DNA of 64,000 nucleotides from Ignavibacteriaceae bacterium (lineage in GTDB: Bacteria > Bacteroidota > Ignavibacteria > Ignavibacteriales > Ignavibacteriaceae): contig JACZKK010000200.1 in assembly GCA_014860115.1 (NCBI GenBank), forward strand, positions 17,384 to 81,383, given 5' to 3'. Every line of letters starts with the position of its first letter. Positions within the stretch are counted from its first letter, which is position 1. Under the pieces are notes generated by a model. That model was given only the letters and a program-made list of their open reading frames with translations, was not told the DNA's origin and made no database searches. The translations under genes and the position numbers were made by a program. Of the stretch, positions 1 to 10,214 are shown one piece after another.

Positions 1-2250
1 TACGAGTGAAGTATCCGCAACAAGCGAATCTAAGTGAGCAAGTGCATTTAATGAATCCAGCAAAGCGCTCTCCTGCTTTCTTTTTTCCTGTTTGTAAAAT
101 GTAACTTTCGGTGCAATAACCCGTACATATTCCGATGCGGGATATTTTGCAATCAGCGTATCATAAGATTCAACAGCTGCTGTATAATCATTCAGCTTGT
201 TTTCTTCAATCCAGCCTGAAGCATAAATTGCTTTTGGTGCAATTGAAGATTTGGGATAGAGTTCGGGGATTTCTTTTAATTTATCTATAGCTGAATAATA
301 ATCGTCTGCAAGCAAATATTCTTCAGCCAATTTATACTCTTCCATTGCGGGGTCATAATTCAAATCTATAAAAGGTTTATTAAGCTTTGCAGCCGCAGCA
401 TTAACCACACTCTCATTCTTATAATTATCATAAATAATATTAAAAAGACTATCCGCACTTTTTTGATTATCTATTGTAAGATAATAGCTGCCCATTGCAA
501 ACATCGAGGTAGCATAATAATTGTTGTTCTGATATTCTGTAAGATTACTGTAATAATATTTGTACGCTGAATCAGGCATGTCAAATTCTGACAGAAACAA
601 ATTGCCAAGCTCAAGCTGATTTTTTGCAAGAAGGGTTTTCAGCGAATCCTCAGTTATCTTAGGTCGTCTGGGCGGGTTGTTCCTGAACTTAAGAGTATCA
701 GGTAATGAAGCAACTAACTGATTTCTCAGATTCTCACGTTCCCGTTTTTCCTGCTCAAGTTTCATTTTAGCATTCGGATCAAAAATTTTATTAGTGAACA
801 TACTGTCAAACTGTGCAACCAAAAGTGAATCCTGTGGCATGGGGTTTCTGACTTTACTGAAAATTGTATCTCTGTTTATGTACTCAAGAGAATCAATGTA
901 TCTCGTAATAAGCGTGTCAGCTACTTTAACCGAATCCTGATAATATCCTGTTGTATCCTCAGTGCCTGCCAATAAATCTCCAAGCCCTGCCCAGCTTTCC
1001 TGCAATTCTTTAACATTGGAAATCTCTTCTGCAATTGCTAATGAATCCTGAACATACTGAGCTGAATCTTTTTTAAACTCTTCAGGATTCTGCAGATAGA
1101 ATAACTCCTTTCCATTCTTTTTCAAATCTTTCTTAAGTAAAACGTATCTGCTGAAAAGTCTGTTTTTATCTCTTGCCAGATTCAGATATTCCTTTGGTAA
1201 GGATGCTGTTGAAGCCTTTTGATAATATACAGCAGCGCTGTCGAGCAGCTTAAGTCCGTGTTCATATACAGAACCAATTTCAAATTTAGCTGCACCCGAG
1301 TTTGGTGAGCTTTTATAAGTTGTATCCACTATAACGAAAAGCTCAAGTGCCTCATTATATTTACCAAGATCAGACTGTGTAATTCCCATTTCAAGTTCCA
1401 GGTCTGAATATTTTTCAACGTACTTATCTTCAGAGCGCATATCTGTAAATATTGAAAGGGCTTCTTCCGGTTCACCCGATTCTCTCAAAGCTCTGCCAAG
1501 TTTTATTTTAGCGGCAACTTCAAGATCGTAATCTGGTGAATATTCAAAAACATTTTCATAGGCTATTACAGCGTTTTCGATGTCCTCAATTTCCATGTTA
1601 AGGTTTCCTACTTCATACCACAGCTCTGCATTTATCTCATCATTATCTGATATTTCAAGGAATTCATTAGCCGTAAGTATTGCCGCAGGAATATCTCCAA
1701 TCGTTTTGCGATAAACGATCTCCTCAATGAAAGCTTCCTCCATAATTTCTTCTTCATCTTCTTCAATCGCAACAGCTCTTACTTCTTTCAAAGTTGTCAA
1801 TCCATCTGAATAATTTCTCAGCCTCATGTTACATTTGCCAATCCAAAGCCTCGATTCAAGAGCAAATTCTCCTTCAGGATCAGATGCAAGCAGCTCTTTA
1901 AATTTTTGTTGTGACTTGAGATAATTTTTTTGATAATAAAAGGCTTTACCAAGCATCATCAGTGCATCATCAACGTAGGAAGTGTTGGAATGATATTGCA
2001 GAATTACGGAACATTTTTCAATTAGCTTTTGAACGTCAGCATTTGCTGCGGGAGGAATTGTTGGCGTTTCAATAGAAAATAAATCTTTTTTCTGATCGAG
2101 TATTTGCTTTTCAATTTTAGTATACAGCTCATCCGCATTATAGTAAAGATTGAAGTAAGTGATAAAGTTATCCCAAACACTGCAGCCTGTAAGAAATATA
2201 AGTAATGGCAGCAGAATAATGATTCTATCTTTAAAGAAATTGGTGAACAT
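1..2250 (-). CDS. TPR-repeat lipoprotein, partial (3' end beyond window start)
   Basis: Reverse strand open from ATG at 2250 (MFTNFFKDRIIILLPLLIFLTGCSVWDNF...), lipobox LTGC, repeated TPR-like helices; runs off the window edge so absent from the ORF track. Confidence 0.75.
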   Translation of the reverse strand, partial: MFTNFFKDRIIILLPLLIFLTGCSVWDNFITYFNLYYNADELYTKIEKQILDQKKDLFSIETPTIPPAANADVQKLIEKCSVILQYHSNTSYVDDALMMLGKAFYYQKNYLKSQQKFKELLASDPEGEFALESRLWIGKCNMRLRNYSDGLTTLKEVRAVAIEEDEEEIMEEAFIEEIVYRKTIGDIPAAILTANEFLEISDNDEINAELWYEVGNLNMEIEDIENAVIAYENVFEYSPDYDLEVAAKIKLGRALRESGEPEEALSIFTDMRSEDKYVEKYSDLELEMGITQSDLGKYNEALELFVIVDTTYKSSPNSGAAKFEIGSVYEHGLKLLDSAAVYYQKASTASLPKEYLNLARDKNRLFSRYVLLKKDLKKNGKELFYLQNPEEFKKDSAQYVQDSLAIAEEISNVKELQESWAGLGDLLAGTEDTTGYYQDSVKVADTLITRYIDSLEYINRDTIFSKVRNPMPQDSLLVAQFDSMFTNKIFDPNAKMKLEQEKRERENLRNQLVASLPDTLKFRNNPPRRPKITEDSLKTLLAKNQLELGNLFLSEFDMPDSAYKYYYSNLTEYQNNNYYATSMFAMGSYYLTIDNQKSADSLFNIIYDNYKNESVVNAAAAKLNKPFIDLNYDPAMEEYKLAEEYLLADDYYSAIDKLKEIPELYPKSSIAPKAIYASGWIEENKLNDYTAAVESYDTLIAKYPASEYVRVIAPKVTFYKQEKRKQESALLDSLNALAHLDSLVADTSLV

Positions 2251-2445
2251 TGCACCTGAAACTATTAAAGAATAAATAAAACAAAAAGGTAAAAGTGAGG
2301 TAACCGGAATATGGTATAGCGTTCTAGGGTCTTTTAAATTCTGTTGGTCATAAAATAAACTGGAAAATTTGAATTTCTTACATACAATTGAAAATAATCA
2401 TTACACCATTATACTTATATACCTTTATTCCCTTATACCTCTCCA

Positions 2446-2802
<357 letters not shown>

Positions 2803-2870
2803 TTAGCCTGAACATAAACCTTCGAAGTTTCCTGTTCGATTAACAACGAGCAACCTTGAAGGTTATAAAA

Positions 2871-5800
2871 TTATTTACCGTGACACTGTTTATACTTTTT
2901 CCCGCTGCCGCAAGGACATGGATCGTTTCTGCCAACTCTCTCAATAACTTTTACTGGCTGCATTTTTCCAGCTACCTGTGGAGAACCTGGTCTTTGTTGA
3001 AGTCCGATATTTGTTGCCACCTGTTTGCTTTCAGTGAGCCTTGTTGCAGGTTGTCTTCTCTGCTGCTGAACTTCACCGGGAGCGTGCGGGAAAAATTTAA
3101 AGGCAAAGGACACAACATCATTTCTTATTTCTTCAAGAAGCGAAACAAAAAGCTTGAAAGATTCTGCTTTGTATTCAACCAGCGGATCTTTCTGTCCATA
3201 AGCACGGAGACCGATTCCCTCTTTCAAATCGTCCATCTCTCTCAGATGTTCTTTCCATTTCTGGTCAATCACGCTTAACATTGCATAGCGTTCAAGTCGT
3301 GCCATCAGTTCAGCACTAAGCATTTCTTCTTTTCTTCTGTAGAATTCTTTTGCCGTATTGAGCAGCTTTTCTTTTAATCCATCCTTGCCAAGCTTTTCAA
3401 ATTCTTCAGGTTCAATTTTAACTTCGACGAGCAGCTTCAGTAACATTTCTTCTTTTATCTGATCTGCTTCAACATTATCGAAGTGCGTTTCGACTAATTG
3501 GTCAATAAACTCTTCCAGCAGGTCAAAGATTTCACTTTTCAGTCTGTCACCCTTCAATGCACGATTTCGTTTTGTATAAATAACTTCTCTCTGTGAGTTC
3601 ATCGTGTTGTCATATTCGAGCAAACGTTTTCTGATCGAGAAGTTATTCTCTTCAACTTTTTTCTGAGCTCTTTCAACTGACTTGCTTATTAAAGGATGTT
3701 GAATTACTTCACCTTCCTTCAATCCCATTTTTTCCATCACGGATGAAATTCTATCCGAGCCAAATAATCTCATCAGATCATCTTCAAGAGACAGAAAGAA
3801 TTTTGAAGTACCGGGATCTCCCTGTCTTCCTGCACGACCTCTTAACTGTCTATCAATTCGCCGGGATTCATGCCGTTCTGTTCCGAGAATGTACAAACCG
3901 CCTCTATCTACTACTCCTGTGCCAAGCTTAATGTCAGTTCCTCTGCCTGCCATATTTGTAGCGATAGTAACAGCACTGATTTCACCGGCGTGTGCAACAA
4001 CATCTGCTTCTTTTTGATGCTGCTTTGCATTTAACACATTGTGCTGAATTCCTTTTCTCTTCAACATCCTGCTAATTGTTTCCGAAACTTCCACAGAGGT
4101 TGTACCTACAAGAACCGGCCTTCCTTCTTTTTTCAACTCATCTATTTTTTCGATAACAGCGTTGTACTTTTCTCTTTTTGTTTTGTAGATAGCATCATCC
4201 GTATCGTCTCTTATACAATCTTTGTGAGTTGGAATTACAACCACTTCAAGATTATAAATTGAGAAGAACTCATTTTCTTCGGTTTCAGCCGTACCGGTCA
4301 TACCGGCAAGCTTGTTATACATTCTGAAATAATTTTGGAGTGTAATTGTAGCAAGCGTTTGAGAATCTCTTTGAACCTTTACATTTTCTTTTGCTTCGAT
4401 TGCTTGATGCAATCCATCACTGTATCTTCTGCCGGGCAAAACTCGACCGGTAAACTCATCCACAATTGCAATCTTTCCGTCTTCTGTAATAACGTACTCA
4501 ACATCTTTATCAAATAAGGTGTAAGCTTTAAGAAGTTGATTTAGTGTATGGATTCTCTCGCTTGCTTCTGAATACTTGGAATATAGTTTATCCTTCATCT
4601 GGATTTTTTCCTGGTCAGAAAGATTTGGATCATTTTCAAATTTGCTTATTTCAGTTCCCAGATCAATTAGTACAAAATAGTCTTTTTCCATTCCGCTTCC
4701 CTGTGCAAGCTCTTCACGTCCTTTTTCAGTCAGGTCAATGCTGTTATTCTTTTCATCAATTACAAAATAGAGCTCTTCATCAATGATGTGCATATTCTTA
4801 GCTTTTTCACGAAGATATTCAAGCTCTGTCTCCTGCATAAGTTTTTTATTGGAAGCCTCACTTAAAACTTTTGCAAGCTTGTTGCTCTTTGGCAAGCCTC
4901 TGAATGCCCTGAATATTAGTACTCCTGCTTCAGGAGTTGGTCCACTCTCCTCAAGAATTTTTTCTGCTTCAGCTAAAATGTTTGCAACAAAATTTTTCTG
5001 CTTCCTATAAATCCTTTCGATCCGCGGTTTCATTTCGTTGTATTTATGATCATCGACATCAACCGGACCGGAAATGATGAGCGGAGTTCTTGCTTCATCT
5101 ACTAATACAGAATCAACTTCATCCACGATTACATAATTATGACCTCGCTGAACTTGTCCTTCTTTATCAACTGCCATATTATCACGTAAATAATCGAAAC
5201 CAAATTCATTATTCGTTCCGAAAGTAATATCACGGTTATAAATTTCTTTTCTTTGCTGTGGACTCATTGTATTGAGTATGCAGCCGACAGTAAGCCCGTG
5301 AAATTTATAAATCTCACCCATCCATTCGCTGTCACGTTGAGCAAGATAATCGTTCACAGTTACAAGATGAACTCCTCTTCCGGTAAGTGCATTCAGATAA
5401 ACAGGAAGAGTTGCGACAAGAGTTTTACCTTCACCGGTTGCCATCTCAGCAATCTTTCCCTGGTGCAAAACCATTCCCCCGATAAGCTGAACATCATACG
5501 GCACCATATCCCAATGAATTTTATTCCCGACAACTGTCCACGTTTTTCCAACCAATCTTTCGCAGGTAGATTTAACAACTGCAAAAGCTTCAGGCAAAAT
5601 TTGACTTAGTATCTCTTCGTATTCTTCGTTTAACTTTTCATCCAGGGCATCCAGTTCATCGTATGCAGCAGCTCTGTCAAAATCTTCATCACTTTGCAGT
5701 TTTTCTTTCAGCTCATCAATCTGTTTTTTTGTCTCAGCGGTATGTTCATTTATTTTATCTTTGAATTCCTGTGTTTTGGCGCGTAATTCATCATCGGAAA

Positions 5801-5909
5801 GCTGTTTCAGCTTCTCATATTCCTGATTTATTTCATCAACCACCGGCCAGAGAAGCTTGAGGTTTTTCTCGTGCTTATCGCCGAATATTTTCTTTAATAC
5901 GTTTAACAT
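2871..5909 (-). CDS. secA: Preprotein translocase subunit SecA
   Basis: GMVLHQGKIAEMATGEGKTLVATLP, DEVDSVLVDEARTPLIISG, GRGTDIKLG, C-terminal zinc motif CPCGSGKKYKQCHG. Confidence 0.98.
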   Translation of the reverse strand: MLNVLKKIFGDKHEKNLKLLWPVVDEINQEYEKLKQLSDDELRAKTQEFKDKINEHTAETKKQIDELKEKLQSDEDFDRAAAYDELDALDEKLNEEYEEILSQILPEAFAVVKSTCERLVGKTWTVVGNKIHWDMVPYDVQLIGGMVLHQGKIAEMATGEGKTLVATLPVYLNALTGRGVHLVTVNDYLAQRDSEWMGEIYKFHGLTVGCILNTMSPQQRKEIYNRDITFGTNNEFGFDYLRDNMAVDKEGQVQRGHNYVIVDEVDSVLVDEARTPLIISGPVDVDDHKYNEMKPRIERIYRKQKNFVANILAEAEKILEESGPTPEAGVLIFRAFRGLPKSNKLAKVLSEASNKKLMQETELEYLREKAKNMHIIDEELYFVIDEKNNSIDLTEKGREELAQGSGMEKDYFVLIDLGTEISKFENDPNLSDQEKIQMKDKLYSKYSEASERIHTLNQLLKAYTLFDKDVEYVITEDGKIAIVDEFTGRVLPGRRYSDGLHQAIEAKENVKVQRDSQTLATITLQNYFRMYNKLAGMTGTAETEENEFFSIYNLEVVVIPTHKDCIRDDTDDAIYKTKREKYNAVIEKIDELKKEGRPVLVGTTSVEVSETISRMLKRKGIQHNVLNAKQHQKEADVVAHAGEISAVTIATNMAGRGTDIKLGTGVVDRGGLYILGTERHESRRIDRQLRGRAGRQGDPGTSKFFLSLEDDLMRLFGSDRISSVMEKMGLKEGEVIQHPLISKSVERAQKKVEENNFSIRKRLLEYDNTMNSQREVIYTKRNRALKGDRLKSEIFDLLEEFIDQLVETHFDNVEADQIKEEMLLKLLVEVKIEPEEFEKLGKDGLKEKLLNTAKEFYRRKEEMLSAELMARLERYAMLSVIDQKWKEHLREMDDLKEGIGLRAYGQKDPLVEYKAESFKLFVSLLEEIRNDVVSFAFKFFPHAPGEVQQQRRQPATRLTESKQVATNIGLQQRPGSPQVAGKMQPVKVIERVGRNDPCPCGSGKKYKQCHGK

Positions 5910-6200
5910 TCAGTATCTAACTCCTTAATAAAAGTGTTTTTAACATACTTATGTAAGTTTTGAAATGCAATTTAAGAAATTTTGGCTAGAATAGGCTGTG
6001 GAGAATCTTGCCTTAATTCCGGACCTGTCTACCGACAGGCAGGCTTCGATCCGGAATCTCAGGTTTATATTTACTTAAAATTCTTGTTGATTGTTTCTTG
6101 AAGGTTGAGGAAGTTTGGAAAGAGATAATTTTTTCGGAAGGATCTTTAGTATATAAGTTTTCTGTATTCTATATTTAGATAAGAAAAAACAACAAATACG

Positions 6201-6500
6201 ATGAATAAAGAAAAAGTAAAAAATAATATTGTTGACTCATTAAAAGAGCAAAAGGAAATAGAAAAGATTATTGTCTTCGGCTCATTTAACAAAATTGATT
6301 CACCCAATGATATTGATATTGCAGTTGTTCAGAACAGCAATGAAAACTATCTTACTCTTGCATTGAGATATAGAAAACTTATTAGAAATATTTCAAGAGA
6401 AATTGCTGTAGATATTTTTCCGATCTCAAAGAAAAATGATAACAGCTTTTTTATAAATGAAGTTTCCAGCGGTGAAGTTATTTATGCAAGAGGAAACTAA
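6201..6500 (+). CDS. Minimal nucleotidyltransferase (MNT) domain protein
   Basis: GSFNKIDSPNDIDIAVV nucleotidyltransferase motif; overlaps the downstream HEPN gene. Confidence 0.8.
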   Translation: MNKEKVKNNIVDSLKEQKEIEKIIVFGSFNKIDSPNDIDIAVVQNSNENYLTLALRYRKLIRNISREIAVDIFPISKKNDNSFFINEVSSGEVIYARGN

Positions 6501-6870
6501 AAACTGGTTATTATATTCTGAAGAAAATCTAGAAGCTGCAAAAATTCTTCTCGGCAGTAAATTATTAAATCCTTGTCTTCAAAGTGTTCAGCAATCAGTC
6601 GAGAAAGCATTAAAATCTATTTTTATTGAAAAAACTATTCCATTTAAGAAAACACACAACATAATGGAATTGAAAACTATTTTGGAAAAAAACGCTGTTC
6701 AAATAAATTTATCTGAAGATGAATGCGATTTTCTTGATAGTATTTATTTACCAACCAAATATCCGATTGGTAGTGCACTTCCATCTTTTTATCCTGACGA
6801 GAAGATTTGCAAGGACTCAATTTTATTAGCTGAAAGAATACTGACGGAAGTCAAAAGTTTAATACGGTAG
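6484..6870 (+). CDS. HEPN domain protein
   Basis: MQEETKNWLLYSEENLEAAKILL...SVEKALKSIFIEKTIPFKKTHNIMEL; ATG at 6484 gives a better start than 6457. Confidence 0.8.
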   Translation: MQEETKNWLLYSEENLEAAKILLGSKLLNPCLQSVQQSVEKALKSIFIEKTIPFKKTHNIMELKTILEKNAVQINLSEDECDFLDSIYLPTKYPIGSALPSFYPDEKICKDSILLAERILTEVKSLIR

Positions 6871-6971
6871 AAGTAGATTTAAACAATAACAACCTACAAA
6901 CCGGTGATGTGATTTTAAGATTGAGGAAGTTTGAACAAGTGAAATTAGACAGTTCAATCTCGGCTGATTAG

Positions 6972-7208
6972 ATGAATTTTAAGGATACCTTAATAAAAAT
7001 TATCAATGACTTTTTCGAAAGCATTGGAATAGAACCAATTTTAGGAACAACTTTACTTTTTTTCCTAATTCTATTGCCAAGTTCTAAAAAAATAAAAGTT
7101 TGGAATACTTTGTCCAAAGGAGAAAAACAGTTTATAATACTTGGATGGATTGGTTTATTGACTAGTTTAACTTTATGTCTAATTCATTTTATAAGAAACA
7201 ATCACTGA
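6972..7208 (+). CDS. Small hypothetical membrane protein
   Basis: 78 aa ORF with two hydrophobic segments (LGTTLLFFLILLP, FIILGWIGLLTSLTLCLIHFI). Confidence 0.45.
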   Translation: MNFKDTLIKIINDFFESIGIEPILGTTLLFFLILLPSSKKIKVWNTLSKGEKQFIILGWIGLLTSLTLCLIHFIRNNH

Positions 7209-7370
7209 GATAACAACTTAAACGAATAATAATATCATTAACTCTTTATTAAACTTTTTAACCGCCACCAACCCCCAGCTTACTATCTCCAATCAACAAA
7301 GTGCTAACAACCCCATTTATACTTAAATTTGAGTAATAATTGATTATTTGAATTTAAGAACTAAAACCCT

Positions 7371-10211
7371 TTGCGACTAAAAACTTTATCGGACGATTTC
7401 ATAAACAAGCTCGCTGGCTTTTCAGCGGGTTCACTTCCGCCGCAGGATTTTGAACGCCTGGTAAAACTTTTCTCTTCAGAAATTAAAAAGCATTATTTCA
7501 CACATTCATCCGAATCAAACCTGCTGAGAATAACTAATGGAATGTTTGATAAATTCTTTTTCCTCAGCGAGTGTTTGCGATATCCTCATTACGTTGAAAT
7601 GCTTGTAAGTATTGCATCCAACAGCAATTATTTGAGTGATATACTCGTCATCAATCCGGAGTTTTTTTATATGATGACTGATTCATCAATTCTGGAATCG
7701 AAGATGGATCAAAAGTCTTTTTCAGAAGAAGTTGAAGAAAGGATCTCCCGTTACGCATCACTCGATGCAAAAACTCACGCACTGAATTCACTTAAACGAA
7801 GAGAAATTCTCAGAATTGGTCTGAAGGATATATGGGACAAAACAGAAGTTGCGGAAACAACTGCAGAGCTTTCCATACTTGCAAATACTTTGACTGAAAA
7901 TTTATTTGAAAGCTGTTACAAGTTCATTCTCAGCAAATACAAGATTAAAAAAGTTAGCAATTCGTATTGCATAATTTCACTTGGAAAGCTCGGCGGTGGT
8001 GAGTTGAATTACAGTTCAGATATTGACATTATAATCTTCTACGATGAAGAGGATCAATATGGAAGACGGATGATGGAGGATGGAAGATGGAAAGAGAATA
8101 TTCAAAAAAAATACTACAGTGAACTTTTATCTGAAACTATTCAATTATTCCTTGAGAAATGTACATCATCTGAAGCGGGAAGTTTGTACAGGATCGATCT
8201 TCGCCTGAGACCTGATGGGAAAAGCTCATCAGTTTGCAGAAGTCTGCAGGAATATCTCGATTACTACGAAAGCAGAGGAAGCGATTGGGAAAGACAAATG
8301 CTAATTAAAGCTGGCTATCTCGGCGGTAGCGAAAAGTTATATTCACAATTTATAAAATACGTTAATAGATTTATTTATCCGGCTGTTCATTTCGCTTCTC
8401 CAATCGAACAAATAAAAAAATTAAGAAAGATTATTGAACGTGAAGTTGAGGATTCCAATATAAAACTAATTCCTGGCGGAATAAGAGATATTGAATTTGT
8501 TGTCCAGGCTTTGCAGCTACTTAACGGCGGCAAGAATGAATCAGTAAAAACAGGTAACACTCAGGATGCTCTTCGAAGGCTGAGTCAGTCGAAGCTTCTT
8601 ACAAAAAATGAAACTAAATTTTTAACTGCAGCATATATTTTTTACAGAAAGATTGAACACTTTCTGCAACTGATGAACAACGCACAGACACATACAATTC
8701 CTGAAAGCGGTGAGATTGCAGAAAAGCTAAGTCATTATCTTGGATTTAAATCATTGAATAAGTTTAAAGAGAGTGTGAAAGATTGCCGCAAACAGGTCAG
8801 AGCTATTTATAACTCGGTGGTAGGACAGAGCAAGCAAGCTGCAGATACAAATAAAATTTTCAGCGAGATTAAGTTTGCAAATTCACAAAGAGCATCAAAT
8901 GACATTTCATTCTTACGTGAAGGAAAAGGATTAACCGTAAGCCGGAAGTTTGATAAGTCGGCACTCGAAGCTTTCGGTAAAATGGAAGAAAAAGTTTATG
9001 AATATCTTTTGAATGCCAATGATCCTGATCTTTGTCTTTCAAATTTTGTTCGGGTTATTAAGCAAGCTGACTTCCCTTCCATATGGTATAATGAATTCAC
9101 CGACGAGAACTTTCTTAAAATATTTTTGCAATTATGTGAACGTTCACAATTTGTAATTGACCTTTTTGCGGAAGATAAAATTCTCAGAGAAAGTTTTTTG
9201 AGCAGAGATTTTCTGAATGAAATATCAACAGATGAAAATAAAAAAATCAGATTGAAAAATATTTTATTCCGACTTGCTGTTCATCTAACAATAAAGCTTA
9301 TTGAACCGGCAACAGCTTCAAAAGTATTAAGCAAGACAGTGAGAGAAAAAATCAAGTGGTTGTCTGAGGAGTTCAGTAAAAAGAAAAAATGGAAAAATGA
9401 TTATTTAATAATCGTTCTAGGAAGCACAGGCACAGGAACAATGACTTTTGCTTCGGATGTGGATTTGATATTTGCTGTTAAAAATTCAGGCAAGCATCAG
9501 ACAATTCAAACGGATTTCCAGGAATTGCTGGGAATCCTGAAAAAAGAATTTTCTCCGTTTTCCGTTGACTGCAGATTACGACCAGAAGGCGCAAGCAGTC
9601 AGCTTGTCTGGGATTTTGATAAATACACTGAATACCTGAACAACCGTGCACGAATCTGGGAAATGCAGTCATTCCTGAAAGCAAGCTTCGTGAGCGGAAA
9701 TGAAAAATTGTTCAGCAATCTTTCCAAATCTTTTCAAAATAGAATTTCAAAGTTATCTTTAAATGAAATCATAAAAGGGATCAATGATATCAGATCAAAA
9801 TCAATATCAAGTTTTCCTGCTGAAATGAATTTAGTTGATTTGAAAAAAAATCCGGGCGGCTTGAACGATGTTGAGTATGTAGCTCATTATCTGCTCCTTT
9901 CAACTCCTGAATCTGCATTCGTGTTCATCGGGAAAGCTATTCCTGATATTTTAAAAGAACTTACAATGCAAACAATACACAAAAAAGTTTTAAATGAGCT
10001 CGCCGATAATTACATTTTCATTAAGAATTTAGAAATTTTTAACCAGATCGCTTTCAGCAGCAGTTCATCAAAATTATCAGGCGATGAAAAGAAATTTGAA
10101 AAGTTAGCTCCTTTGATGGAATTCGAAAGCGGATCAGTGTTAAAGAAAAAATTGAATTCTGTTCTTCAGTTTAACAGAGAAAGTTATTCGGCAATCATCC
10201 AAAGAAAATAA
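7371..10211 (+). CDS. glnE: Glutamate-ammonia adenylyltransferase / bifunctional glutamine synthetase adenylyltransferase
   Basis: Two nucleotidyltransferase repeats: LGKLGGGELNYSSDIDIIIFY...RIDLRLRPDG and LGSTGTGTMTFASDVDLIFAV...VDCRLRPEG; TTG start. Confidence 0.93.
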   Translation: MRLKTLSDDFINKLAGFSAGSLPPQDFERLVKLFSSEIKKHYFTHSSESNLLRITNGMFDKFFFLSECLRYPHYVEMLVSIASNSNYLSDILVINPEFFYMMTDSSILESKMDQKSFSEEVEERISRYASLDAKTHALNSLKRREILRIGLKDIWDKTEVAETTAELSILANTLTENLFESCYKFILSKYKIKKVSNSYCIISLGKLGGGELNYSSDIDIIIFYDEEDQYGRRMMEDGRWKENIQKKYYSELLSETIQLFLEKCTSSEAGSLYRIDLRLRPDGKSSSVCRSLQEYLDYYESRGSDWERQMLIKAGYLGGSEKLYSQFIKYVNRFIYPAVHFASPIEQIKKLRKIIEREVEDSNIKLIPGGIRDIEFVVQALQLLNGGKNESVKTGNTQDALRRLSQSKLLTKNETKFLTAAYIFYRKIEHFLQLMNNAQTHTIPESGEIAEKLSHYLGFKSLNKFKESVKDCRKQVRAIYNSVVGQSKQAADTNKIFSEIKFANSQRASNDISFLREGKGLTVSRKFDKSALEAFGKMEEKVYEYLLNANDPDLCLSNFVRVIKQADFPSIWYNEFTDENFLKIFLQLCERSQFVIDLFAEDKILRESFLSRDFLNEISTDENKKIRLKNILFRLAVHLTIKLIEPATASKVLSKTVREKIKWLSEEFSKKKKWKNDYLIIVLGSTGTGTMTFASDVDLIFAVKNSGKHQTIQTDFQELLGILKKEFSPFSVDCRLRPEGASSQLVWDFDKYTEYLNNRARIWEMQSFLKASFVSGNEKLFSNLSKSFQNRISKLSLNEIIKGINDIRSKSISSFPAEMNLVDLKKNPGGLNDVEYVAHYLLLSTPESAFVFIGKAIPDILKELTMQTIHKKVLNELADNYIFIKNLEIFNQIAFSSSSSKLSGDEKKFEKLAPLMEFESGSVLKKKLNSVLQFNRESYSAIIQRK

Positions 10212-10214
10212 ACC

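Noticed and set aside
2816-2864. aaccttcgaagttt / aaccttgaaggtt near the secA 3' end as a regulatory element
   Set aside because: Short palindrome of 6-bp arms with no T-run; could be a weak terminator or chance
2856-5609. Plus-strand ORFs over secA (2856-3278, 3743-3931, 4041-4262, 5253-5609 etc.)
   Set aside because: Antisense to a clear, full-length SecA; no recognisable domains and typical shadow-ORF composition
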